Shown: positions 27,604 through 34,854 of the stretch, piece by piece
Layout: each line of letters begins with the position of its first letter
Numbering within the stretch: the first letter of the stretch is position 1
NCBI RefSeq assembly: GCF_001421665.1
Contig: NZ_LMKV01000002.1
Span: 102,370 to 166,369 of the forward strand
DNA from: Sphingobium sp. Leaf26
GTDB taxonomy: Bacteria; Pseudomonadota; Alphaproteobacteria; Sphingomonadales; Sphingomonadaceae
Length of the DNA stretch: 64,000 nucleotides
Reading direction: 5' to 3'
Position numbers and translations under genes: made by a program
Notes under the pieces: model-generated
Seen by the model: the letters and a program-made list of their open reading frames with translations, nothing else
What the model was told of the DNA's origin: nothing
Database searches by the model: none

Positions 27604-28356
27604 ATGGCCGATGAAATTGATGTCCGCGTCAGCCTCGATTTGGACCCCGAAGCCGCGATGCTCACCATCACTGACTACGACGACGACACTGCGTCTTATG
27701 TTGGTCCTGCCAAGGCAGCGTTTAGCGAGGCCTTTACTTCGTTGCGCGCCATCCACGACGCCAAGGCAGCGGTGGCGGAAGACCCGACCCTTACGGAAGC
27801 GGGCGCTCTGCTAAAGGTCGCGGACTACGCCGACAAGCGTATGATCGCCAAGGTCTACCCCCTGTGGGACGCCGCGTCGTCCACGCTCAATGCCAAGGTG
27901 GAGGCATGGGAGAAGGAAATGACGAAGGAGGTCGTTTCCAAATCTTCGCAAATGGTGTCGGGCGAGATTCGCGCCCATTTCAAGGGTCTCAAGACCGGCG
28001 AACGCTTGACCACGCTGTCACAAGCAATCCGCGATGGCGATGAGGTGGTCGCGTCTGCTGTGCTGGGCGCGCCCGCTATGCTGTCAGGCTTCGATGAAGA
28101 AATGAAGCAGGTGATGCTCCGCGAGTATCACGAGCGGTTTAACGCTCCGCTTGCCAAGCGCCTCCGAGCAGTGACAGCCGCGCGCGATCTAATCGACGGT
28201 CGCATGGGCGTGCTGAAGCGGGAGGTCGCCAAGGCAGTCGGCACCATCAAGATCAAGGGCAACACGTTCGACCTGCACGGTCAGTATTCGGGTGAGATTA
28301 CCCCGGCGCAATTGCGGGCAAAGCGGGACAAATCCAACAAGCCCTTCACGCTCTGA
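27604..28356 (+). CDS. Hypothetical phage-like protein (250 aa)
   Basis: Not recognised. It is acidic at the N-terminus (ADEIDVRVSLDLDPEAA) and mostly helical, with coiled-coil-like stretches around residues 85-125 and 180-220; no membrane segment or cysteine motif. The C-terminus is basic (RAKRDKSNKPF). It is first in the rightward operon. The ribosome site is weak. Confidence 0.7.
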   Translation: MADEIDVRVSLDLDPEAAMLTITDYDDDTASYVGPAKAAFSEAFTSLRAIHDAKAAVAEDPTLTEAGALLKVADYADKRMIAKVYPLWDAASSTLNAKVEAWEKEMTKEVVSKSSQMVSGEIRAHFKGLKTGERLTTLSQAIRDGDEVVASAVLGAPAMLSGFDEEMKQVMLREYHERFNAPLAKRLRAVTAARDLIDGRMGVLKREVAKAVGTIKIKGNTFDLHGQYSGEITPAQLRAKRDKSNKPFTL

Positions 28357-28391
28357 ACGATCCGACCTGATTGATGTGAGGCTGCTTTATC

Positions 28392-28877
28392 ATGGACACG
28401 AACCCTATCCCTCCGTGGCGCGAAGGCTGGCAACCCGCCCCGCCTCGCGAGAAGCCGACGCCGGGACCGCCGGGGAACCCCAAATGGGTAAAGGGCATGA
28501 AAAGTCCCAACCCGGCTGGCCGGCCGCCCGGTAGCAACGCCCAAACCAAGTTGGTCCAGCGCATGTTGGAGAACGCGGACGGCATCGTGGACATGCTTCT
28601 GGCCAAGGCGATGGAGGGCTGCACTAACAGCGCCAGCCTGATCCTCAGCCGCATCATGCCCAGCATCAAGGCCCAGGCGCAGCTTGTGGCTTTCGATTTT
28701 GACCACACCGCCCCGGTCAGTGCGCAGGTCGAGCAGGTCATTTCCGCGATAGCGGATGGCACCGTGCCCGCCGACATCGGACGGCAGATTATCGACGCCA
28801 TCGGCACCCTGAGCGCCATCCGAGCCAACGAAGAGCTGGAGGCGAGGATCACCGCCCTTGAGGAGAAGCAGGGGTGA
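28392..28877 (+). CDS. DUF5681-like protein, phage small-terminase-like neighbourhood
   Basis: 161 residues. A Pro-rich N-terminus leads to NPKWVKGMKSPNPAGRPPGSN (residues about 29-49), the marker of DUF5681, a domain often placed beside terminase genes in prophages. Helical segments follow, ending in a short coiled coil (EELEARITALEEKQG). No terminase large subunit is present here, which would fit a satellite that redirects a helper phage's packaging; that is only a hypothesis. Confidence 0.7.
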   Translation: MDTNPIPPWREGWQPAPPREKPTPGPPGNPKWVKGMKSPNPAGRPPGSNAQTKLVQRMLENADGIVDMLLAKAMEGCTNSASLILSRIMPSIKAQAQLVAFDFDHTAPVSAQVEQVISAIADGTVPADIGRQIIDAIGTLSAIRANEELEARITALEEKQG

Positions 28878-28962
28878 ACGCGCAAACGGCAAAATTAGCG
28901 TCGTTTGCAAAAAGGCCGAGAGCGAACGGCAATATCGAAAATCCACTCCTAGGGAGACCGGC

Positions 28963-29343
28963 ATGACTGACTTTCGAAGCTGGCGCGCTACTCATCGTGC
29001 CATGTGCCCGGAACCGGGTCCGCGCGACCTGTTCCTTGTCATCATCATCAACGGCAGGCGCGCTGCTATCCAGCACGCGGATGAATACGAGCGGTGGCGG
29101 GTAGCTGCGGAGCGCCTTGCGGCAAGCGAGAAGTGCGACGTGAAGGTGCTGCCCATGTCGGGTAGCGAGATGATGAACTTCCTCGGAATCGAGCCAGCAC
29201 CGCCCCAGCCCATCGCCAACCTCGATCCCGCGTTTCGCGAGCAGGCGGTGAAGAACTGCATGGACGTGCTGCGCGAGTGCAACGGGTCATACGACCGTGA
29301 AGTGGCGCTGGACCTGCTCGGTCACCTTGGGGTGATGCAATGA
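28963..29343 (+). CDS. Hypothetical element protein (126 aa)
   Basis: Starts at the ATG at 28963, which has AGGGAG 8 nt upstream; the in-frame start at 28858 lies inside the previous gene. A hydrophobic strand LFLVIIINGRRAAIQHADEYERWR is followed by helical segments. Not recognised. Its stop overlaps the next start by 4 bases. Confidence 0.65.
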   Translation: MTDFRSWRATHRAMCPEPGPRDLFLVIIINGRRAAIQHADEYERWRVAAERLAASEKCDVKVLPMSGSEMMNFLGIEPAPPQPIANLDPAFREQAVKNCMDVLRECNGSYDREVALDLLGHLGVMQ

Positions 29344-29618
29344 AGTATGGGATGCCCATCGAATACGCGCCGCGCATCGTTGAGCGCCACTTCGGGGTGT
29401 CGGACGAGCAGCAGCTACTCGCTAGCGGCGTGCTGGACCACAACCTCCGCGTGGCATGTATCGCAAAGGCGCTGCTCGACAGACCGCTTGCGCCGTCTGC
29501 ACCTGTTGCAGTGCCAGCACCGGAAGCGGCGCCCGCGCCAGAGGTAGCGCCGCCCGTTGTCGCCATCACCCAGCGCGCGCGACCGGACAGCCTGCGCGAG
29601 CGGTTCGGCATCGGGTAG
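29340..29618 (+). CDS. Hypothetical element protein with Pro/Ala linker (92 aa)
   Basis: ATGA overlap with the previous gene. The first 48 residues look folded (YAPRIVERHFGVSDEQQLLASG); residues 49-75 are an Ala/Pro/Val linker, and a basic tail RARPDSLRERFGIG follows. Unknown function. Confidence 0.6.
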   Translation: MKYGMPIEYAPRIVERHFGVSDEQQLLASGVLDHNLRVACIAKALLDRPLAPSAPVAVPAPEAAPAPEVAPPVVAITQRARPDSLRERFGIG

Positions 29619-29622
29619 CCGC

Positions 29623-29835
29623 ATGGCAGGCTCCCGCGCTTTGACCCGCCGCGTGAAGCGGATGGAGGAAGCGGGGAAGCCAAGACCGTCGCTTATCGCA
29701 GTCTGGTATGGCTCGTTTGACGCATGGGTTGAGCAGGAGGTGCTGCCGGGGGTGGAGAACGGGACACTGGAACCCGACGACATGGTTGATATTGTCGCTG
29801 CCCTTCGCGGTTGGGAGGCACTGTATGCGCGCTGA
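29623..29835 (+). CDS. Small hypothetical element protein (70 aa)
   Basis: ATG at 29623, 4 nt after the previous stop. A basic N-terminus (MAGSRALTRRVKRMEEAG) is followed by IAVWYGSFDAWVEQEVLPGV and an acidic helix. Not recognised. Overlaps the next gene by 11 nt. Confidence 0.6.
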   Translation: MAGSRALTRRVKRMEEAGKPRPSLIAVWYGSFDAWVEQEVLPGVENGTLEPDDMVDIVAALRGWEALYAR

Positions 29836-30196
29836 CGGTGAGCCAGCGTGGCTCCTAGCGTGGCGGGAGCAGCTGAGTCAGCCAGCGTCGGCAGCGCACG
29901 CGCGCACGACGATCAAGATTTACGCGCCGCGTGACACGTTCAGTTTCCCAGCGCGGGAGGGCGCGGACTGGCAGGGAATGATTGTCCCGAAGCGATGGGA
30001 TTATGACGGGTGCGTGCGCCGCGAGCCGGTGGTGGACGCAGATGCCAGCCCGCCGCGTGTGGTCAGGAAGGTGGGCTGGCAGCGTTGCATGAAGTGCCGC
30101 CGTCCATTCTTCTCGGAGGACGTGATCCGCCTACGACTATGCACGGGAGGGGGCGGCACCACCGGCTGTCGGGGAGATGAGGACAGATTTAGATAG
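29825..30196 (+). CDS. Phage-like zinc-ribbon protein (123 aa)
   Basis: ATG at 29825 inside the end of the previous gene. The C-terminus has WQRCMKCRRPFFSEDVIRLRLC then CRGDEDRFR, that is CxxC and two later Cys, a zinc-ribbon pattern I associate with small phage regulators. The N-terminus is helical with a Trp-rich start. A terminator hairpin follows at 30303. Confidence 0.65.
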   Translation: MRADGEPAWLLAWREQLSQPASAAHARTTIKIYAPRDTFSFPAREGADWQGMIVPKRWDYDGCVRREPVVDADASPPRVVRKVGWQRCMKCRRPFFSEDVIRLRLCTGGGGTTGCRGDEDRFR

Positions 30197-30302
30197 AGGT
30201 TGCGTGGCAATGAACGCCGCCACGCCGAGGTATAGCGGTGCGTCCCTCGATAATCCAACGACCGCACCAGCGGGGGCGCTCCTTCTACGCCCTGACGCTG
30301 TG

Positions 30303-30334
30303 CAACGCCTCGCGCCTTCGGGTGCGGGGCGTTG
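30303..30334. terminator. Strong hairpin with UUCG loop between convergent genes
   Basis: A 14-bp stem (with two G-U pairs) closed by TTCG at 30317-30320. It sits between a rightward gene ending at 30196 and a leftward gene ending at 30338. No T-run follows on either strand, so it may end transcripts by stability alone or protect 3' ends. Confidence 0.55.
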
Positions 30335-30337
30335 CTG

Positions 30338-30574
30338 CTACCCGCCGCGCGGTATCCAGCCTTTGGAATTACGAGCCGGAACAGGTATGCCCTTGGCTTC
30401 AAGACGCTTGATGACCAGAGGCTCCAGCATTGGCCCCCATCCATCCCAGTTGGCCTTGTAGCAGGTGTCGCAAACCATCATGTCATAGGCGTGGAGCTTG
30501 TGACCTTCATAGCGATGGGGTCCATGCTGATATTGCCGCCCGCAGACATCGCAAGGAAACGTGAGCGCATCCAT
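30338..30574 (-). CDS. Small double-CxxC zinc-finger protein (78 aa)
   Basis: CDVCGRQYQHGPHRYEGHKL and MMVCDTCYKANWDGW give two CxxC pairs with nearby His, likely one zinc site. The C-terminus is IPVPARNSKGWIPRGG. I recall closely similar short proteins in alphaproteobacterial genomes and prophages, without a known job. It lies 22 bp from the 3' end of the element's own tRNA-Ser and on the same strand. Confidence 0.72.
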   Translation of the reverse strand: MDALTFPCDVCGRQYQHGPHRYEGHKLHAYDMMVCDTCYKANWDGWGPMLEPLVIKRLEAKGIPVPARNSKGWIPRGG

Positions 30575-30596
30575 ATCGCAGCCTTTCGATCAGAAT

Positions 30597-30686
30597 TGGC
30601 GGAAGAGGTGGGATTCGAACCCACGGAACGGTTGCCCGCTCGCCGGTTTTCAAGACCGGTTCCTTAAACCACTCGGACACTCTTCC
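30597..30686 (-). tRNA. tRNA-Ser(UGA), complete, carried by the element
   Basis: Minus strand: acceptor GGAAGAG/CTCTTCC, D arm TCC/GGA, anticodon stem CCGGT/ACCGG with loop CTTGAAA (anticodon TGA), an 18-nt variable arm, T arm GTGGG/CCCAC, G and encoded CCA; 90 nt. It differs from the split chromosomal gene in acceptor, D, anticodon stem and variable arm, so it is not a simple copy. It lies inside the att cores and so belongs to the element. The host tRNA promoter beyond 30849 could still transcribe it after reading through the 5' half and 124 nt. Confidence 0.95.
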
Positions 30687-30810
30687 ACGCCGTTTCGGGG
30701 CTGGCAGCTTACGACAGGCTTATGGGCATAACCACATGCCGAATCGGACCTACGCTAACCCCTTGTATTACCGCTCCTAATTCCCGTTCACGCCGACAAG
30801 CTCCGGTAGC

Positions 30811-30817
30811 TTTCAAG
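30811..30817. repeat. attR core (7 bp, tRNA anticodon loop)
   Basis: TTTCAAG, identical to attL at 22504-22510. The element side ends CCGGTAGC; the host side is the tRNA 5' half. Confidence 0.85.
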
Positions 30818-30849
30818 ACCGCTGCCTTAAACCACTCGGCCACACTTCC
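30811..30849 (-). pseudogene. 5' half of split tRNA-Ser(UGA)
   Basis: Minus strand: acceptor GGAAGTG, D arm GCC/GGC with GAGTGGTTTAA loop, anticodon 5' stem GCGGT, loop CTTGAAA. It stops matching a tRNA right after the loop. Its stems pair with the 3' half at 22453-22510 and not with the intact copy at 30597-30686. Not functional alone. Confidence 0.92.
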
Positions 30850-30981
30850 ATTGAACGGCTTCCTAGCGTGCACACCGATATTGCCAAGCGAAAATCGCGA
30901 CCGGCACGGTTCATCGCCTTAAGCGACCGGCGATCGCAATAAAGGATTCACCTGCCGCCCTGCCTGTGCAACAACAAGGGG

Positions 30982-32031
30982 ATGAGGGATTCTTTACGTT
31001 CGCCCGTCCTGTCTTTGTTGCTTGGCCTGACCGCCATTACCGGTGGCAGCGTCGCTGTTGCGCCTGCTCAGGCGCAGGATAGCGCGGATTTCCGGGCCTA
31101 TCTGGAAAGTCTGCGGCCCAAGGCACGAGCCATGGGCATCCGCGATGCGACATTGGACAGCGTCTTCCCGACGCTGACGATCAATCCGCGCGTCGTGCAA
31201 CTGGATCAGAGCCAGCCGGGCGGGGGCGCCTATTCGCCCATTCCCAATTTTGAGCCGTATCGCCGCCAGCATGTCGACGCCGCGCGCATCAGCCGTGGCC
31301 GGATCGCCTATCAGACGAACCGGTCGCGCCTTTCCCGAATCGAAGCGGAAACCGGCGTTCCGGAGGAGATCATGGTCGCCATCTACGGCCATGAAACCAA
31401 CTATGGCAGCTATACCGGCGATTTCGATCTGATCCGGTCACTCGCAACATTGGCGCATGAAGGTCGCCGCCGGACATTGTTCGAGCCGGAATTGCTGGCG
31501 ACGCTCAAGATGCTGGACAATGGCGTGCCGCGCAGCCGGCTGGTCGGTAGTTGGGCCGGTGCGACCGGCTATCCGCAATTCCTGCCGTCGGTCTATCTGC
31601 GCATCGCCAAGGACGGCGACGGCGACGGGAAGGCCGACATCTGGACCAGCGAGGCCGACGCGCTGGCTTCCATCGCCAATTATTTCGTGCAGTCAGGATG
31701 GCGCAAGGGCCAGCCCTGGGGCGTGGCCGTCAATGTTCCGGGCAGTTTCAACCGCGCTTCCGTGGCCGCCAAGACCGAACCGGCGCGTTGCCCCCGCGTA
31801 TTCAACCGGCACAGCCGCTGGCTGACTATGGCCGAATGGCGCAAGCTGGGCCTTTCCCCCAACAGCGGCGTGTGGCCGGCCGATGGCGTCATGGCGACGC
31901 TGCTGGAACCCGACGGGCCGGGCAAGACCGCCTATCTGCTGACCAGCAATTATCGGGCGATCCTGGATTATAATTGTTCCAATTTCTATGCCTTGTCGGT
32001 GGGATTGCTGGCGGATGCTGTCAAACAATAA
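30982..32031 (+). CDS. Lytic murein transglycosylase, MltB (SLT_2) type
   Basis: 349 residues with a signal peptide (about 1-31, PAQAQ). The SLT_2 core has the catalytic Glu in AIYGHETNYGSYTGDFD, then SWAGATGYPQFLPSVYLRIAKDGDGDGKADIW. It cleaves peptidoglycan glycan strands to anhydro-muropeptides in the periplasm. It ends in a domain with WRKLGLSPNSGVWPADG, a peptidoglycan-binding-like segment. Heads the cell-wall operon and overlaps rlpA by 17 nt. Confidence 0.9.
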   Translation: MRDSLRSPVLSLLLGLTAITGGSVAVAPAQAQDSADFRAYLESLRPKARAMGIRDATLDSVFPTLTINPRVVQLDQSQPGGGAYSPIPNFEPYRRQHVDAARISRGRIAYQTNRSRLSRIEAETGVPEEIMVAIYGHETNYGSYTGDFDLIRSLATLAHEGRRRTLFEPELLATLKMLDNGVPRSRLVGSWAGATGYPQFLPSVYLRIAKDGDGDGKADIWTSEADALASIANYFVQSGWRKGQPWGVAVNVPGSFNRASVAAKTEPARCPRVFNRHSRWLTMAEWRKLGLSPNSGVWPADGVMATLLEPDGPGKTAYLLTSNYRAILDYNCSNFYALSVGLLADAVKQ

Positions 32032-33004
32032 GGCGCTGTTCGTCACGGCCATGATGCTGGCGCTGGCCGGAGGCGGTGCGGGCGCTGCGCAGCCGCAACG
32101 GGCCGATTTGGCCGGGGCAGGCGCCATGGCCAGCGATGTGCCGGCACCGTTGGACGCGCCTTATGCCGTGGGTGGCGTCACCTATACGCCGGCCGACCCG
32201 GTTTCCTATGACGAGGTCGGCTATGCCGGCGAAAGCGCGGATGGCAGTCAGGGCGGCGCGACCGCCAATGGTGAGATGTTCACGCCCGCCGCTATCACCG
32301 CCGCGCACAAGACACTGCCCTTACCCAGCTATGTCGAGGTGACGGCGCTGGATAGCGGGCGCACGATTTTAGTGCGGGTGAATGATCGCGGGCCTATGCG
32401 GGGCGACCGGTTGATCGCGCTGTCGCCGGGCGCGGCATCGCAGCTCGGCGTGAGCGGGCAAGCGATGGTCCCCGTGCGCGTGCGCCGGGTCAGCCCGCCC
32501 GAGCAGGAGCGCGCGGCGCTGCGCGGGCAGGGACGGGCGGCCGAGCGACTGGAGACGCCGGCGGCGCTGCTGCGTGTGCTGCGGACCAAGCTGCCCGCCA
32601 TCCGTGGCGCGGCGGCGGCTGCCGTCAGGACGCCCGCGACTGCGAAACCGAAACCCGTCGCCGCCGTTGCCCGGCCAGTCGCCGAGAGCAGGCCCGGCGC
32701 CGATTTCGACCAGGCGCCACCGCCGCCCCGCGTCGCCGCCCGGCCCGCCAAGCCACTGCCCAAAGCGCCGCAGCCTCCGGCTCCCGTACCGGCCACGCCG
32801 CGCACCGGCGGCTATATCGTGCAGGTCGGCGCCTTCTCATCACAGGCACGGGCCGAGGCGTTGGCGAAGAGCATCGGCGCTCGTTGGGAAGCGGGCAATG
32901 GGCTATGGCGGGTGCGCCTTGGCCCCTATTCCTCGCAACAGGCCGCGCAAGCCGCAGCCAAGGGCTTTAAGAATGCCCGCATCATAGCTAATGACGCGCG
33001 ATAG
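32015..33004 (+). CDS. rlpA: RlpA-like septal ring lytic transglycosylase with SPOR domain
   Basis: About 329 residues; the ATG at 32015 starts a signal peptide (ALFVTAMMLALAGGGAGAAQ). The double-psi-beta-barrel keeps GEMFTPAAITAAHKTLPLPSYV and VRVNDRGPMRGDRLIALS, holding the family's Glu, His and Asp. A 100-residue Pro/Ala linker leads to a C-terminal SPOR domain (GGYIVQVGAFSSQARAEALA), which binds denuded septal peptidoglycan. It trims the septal wall after division. Confidence 0.9.
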   Translation: MLSNNKALFVTAMMLALAGGGAGAAQPQRADLAGAGAMASDVPAPLDAPYAVGGVTYTPADPVSYDEVGYAGESADGSQGGATANGEMFTPAAITAAHKTLPLPSYVEVTALDSGRTILVRVNDRGPMRGDRLIALSPGAASQLGVSGQAMVPVRVRRVSPPEQERAALRGQGRAAERLETPAALLRVLRTKLPAIRGAAAAAVRTPATAKPKPVAAVARPVAESRPGADFDQAPPPPRVAARPAKPLPKAPQPPAPVPATPRTGGYIVQVGAFSSQARAEALAKSIGARWEAGNGLWRVRLGPYSSQQAAQAAAKGFKNARIIANDAR

Positions 33005-33052
33005 AGATCGCGTGAACATAAGCGATTCCATCCTAGTCGAAGGCAGTTTCCG

Positions 33053-34216
33053 ATGAAGAAAAGCGTTGCAGTCCTCCTTGCCGCCGGGCTGCTGGCCCAG
33101 CCGCTGATTGCGGCCGCGCCGCCCTACACCAGCGAAGCGCCAATCGCCTATATGAAGGATTTGTCGTCGGGCGCAGTGCTGTACGACAAGGGCGGCGAAA
33201 CCCGCATGCCGCCGGCGTCGCTGGCGAAGATGATGACGGCGCATGTCGCCTTCCGCCTGATCCAGAAGGGCGAGTTGAAGCTGGACACCAAATTCACCGT
33301 GCGCCCGGAAACCTGGAAACAGTGGCACGGCCCGCAGGCCGGTTCGACCATGTTCCTGTCGGTCGGTGAGCAGGTGTCGGTGGAAAATCTTCTGCATGGC
33401 ATCGTCACCCTGTCCGGCAATGACGCCTGCGTCGTGCTGGCCGAAGGGATTGCCGGGACCGAGCAGGCTTTCGTCGCGCTGATGAACGAGGAAGCCAGGC
33501 GGCTTGGCCTGAAGAACAGCCATTTCGGCACCAGCAACGGCTGGCCGGATGAAGGCGTGACCTATGTGACGGCAGAGGATCTGGCCAGGCTGGCCGAGGC
33601 GACGATCGTGGAGACGCCCGACCTCTACAAGCGTTTCTATGCCACCCGATCCTTCACCTGGGGCAAGACCATGGGCGGATCGGACATCGCGCAGGCGAAC
33701 CGCAACCCGATCCTGGGCAAGATCCCCGGCGCCGATGGTTTGAAGACCGGCCATACTGAGGAGGCCGGTTTCGGCTTCACCGGATCGGCCGAACAGGATG
33801 GCCGCCGTCTTGTGATGGTGGTTGCGGGCCTGACCAGCTTCAATGGCCGGATCAACGAATCCGTGCGTTTCATGGACTGGGGCTTCAAGGCATGGAAAGC
33901 GCAGCCGCTGTTCAAGAAGGGCCAGATGGTCGAGACGGCCGCAGTGCAACTGGGCAGCGCGACGAGCGTATCGCTGGTCGCGCCGCAGAACCTGGCCGTC
34001 ACCCTGCCGCGCACGGCGTCGGCCAATGTGCAGGTGAAGGTGGTCTATACCGGCCCGATCAAGGCGCCGATCGCCAAGGGCCAGCAGATCGCCCAGTTGA
34101 TCGTCCAGACGCCCGACACGCCGCCGCAGATCATGCCGCTGGTCGCAGGTGAAGATGTGGCGGAAGCGGGCATTTTCGGCCGTCTGTGGAATGGCCTGAA
34201 ATCGTTGTTCGCTTGA
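33053..34216 (+). CDS. dacC: D-alanyl-D-alanine carboxypeptidase (PBP5/6 type)
   Basis: 387 residues with signal peptide (1-21). Penicillin-binding motifs are S56-x-x-K59 (PASLAKMM), S121-G-N and KTGHT near residue 227. It removes the terminal D-Ala of peptidoglycan stem peptides. A C-terminal beta domain (about 275-355) and an amphipathic end (FGRLWNGLKSLF) for membrane attachment are visible. The letter of the dac paralogue is not certain. Confidence 0.9.
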   Translation: MKKSVAVLLAAGLLAQPLIAAAPPYTSEAPIAYMKDLSSGAVLYDKGGETRMPPASLAKMMTAHVAFRLIQKGELKLDTKFTVRPETWKQWHGPQAGSTMFLSVGEQVSVENLLHGIVTLSGNDACVVLAEGIAGTEQAFVALMNEEARRLGLKNSHFGTSNGWPDEGVTYVTAEDLARLAEATIVETPDLYKRFYATRSFTWGKTMGGSDIAQANRNPILGKIPGADGLKTGHTEEAGFGFTGSAEQDGRRLVMVVAGLTSFNGRINESVRFMDWGFKAWKAQPLFKKGQMVETAAVQLGSATSVSLVAPQNLAVTLPRTASANVQVKVVYTGPIKAPIAKGQQIAQLIVQTPDTPPQIMPLVAGEDVAEAGIFGRLWNGLKSLFA

Positions 34217-34854
34217 CGCCCAAATCACCAGATAGCGGACGGTTCATCACGCTGGAAGGCGGCGAAGGGGCGGGCAAGTCCACGCAACTTCGCGCGCTGG
34301 CGGCAGCGCTGCGCGCACGCGGGCTGGATGTGATCGAGACGCGCGAGCCGGGCGGGAGCGAGGGGGCGGAGGCGATCCGTGCCCTGCTGCTGACCGGTGG
34401 TGCCGATCGCTGGAACCCGCGCGCCGAAGCGCTGCTGTTCGCGGCGGCGCGAGCGGATCATGTCGAAAAGACTATCCGGCCGGCGCTGGCGCGGGGTGAC
34501 TGGGTGCTGTCCGACCGTTTTCTCGATTCGAGCCGCGCCTACCAGGGACAGGGCGACCTGACCGATGGCGACATATTGGCGCTGCACCGGATCGGCAGCG
34601 GCGGCTTCCTGCCCGATCGCACATTGTTGCTGACACTGCCGGAAGAGGAAGCGAGCGACCGGGCGCGAGCGCGGGATGGCGATGCAGCCGACCGGATCGG
34701 CGGACGGGCGAGCGATTTCCATAGGACCGTCGCTGACGCTTTCACGCGCTTCATGCGGGAGGAAAGCGAGCGCGTACATGGCGTCGACGCCTCCGGCCCA
34801 GCCGAGGCGGTGACGGTTCGCCTATTGGCCGCCATCGAAGACCTGCTGCCATGA
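34213..34854 (+). CDS. tmk: Thymidylate kinase
   Basis: About 213 residues; phosphorylates dTMP to dTDP. GGEGAGKSTQ is the P-loop, TREPGGSEGAE the DR(E)-type substrate loop, and DRFLDSSRAYQGQG the dTMP site. I place the start at a TTG (34213) that overlaps the dac stop as TTGA; the upstream ATG at 34186 would add nine residues inside the previous gene. Overlaps holB by 4 bases. Confidence 0.92.
   Translation: MTPKSPDSGRFITLEGGEGAGKSTQLRALAAALRARGLDVIETREPGGSEGAEAIRALLLTGGADRWNPRAEALLFAAARADHVEKTIRPALARGDWVLSDRFLDSSRAYQGQGDLTDGDILALHRIGSGGFLPDRTLLLTLPEEEASDRARARDGDAADRIGGRASDFHRTVADAFTRFMREESERVHGVDASGPAEAVTVRLLAAIEDLLP

Larger units (their letters stand above)
22504..30817. mobile_element. 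8.3-kb integrative element in the anticodon loop of tRNA-Ser(UGA)
   Basis: Bounded by 7-bp copies of TTTCAAG (22504-22510 and 30811-30817). The order is integrase, AlpA-like HTH, RepA/RecA-type ATPase, PD-(D/E)XK-like gene, an opposite PD-(D/E)XK-like gene, then a divergent rightward operon (250-aa protein, DUF5681-like, four small overlapping genes), a zinc-finger gene on the minus strand and a whole tRNA-Ser(UGA). No relaxase, type IV secretion, capsid, portal or tail gene is visible. This fits a phage satellite or a non-conjugative genomic island. Confidence 0.9.

Noticed and set aside
22453..30626. 30-bp near-identical repeat (22453-22482 and 30597-30626) as the attachment site at the tRNA 3' end
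   Set aside because: It first looked like a normal 3'-end integration. The one mismatch and the stem pairings show that the left copy belongs to a different tRNA-Ser, split at the anticodon loop; the similarity is just that both are tRNA-Ser 3' ends.
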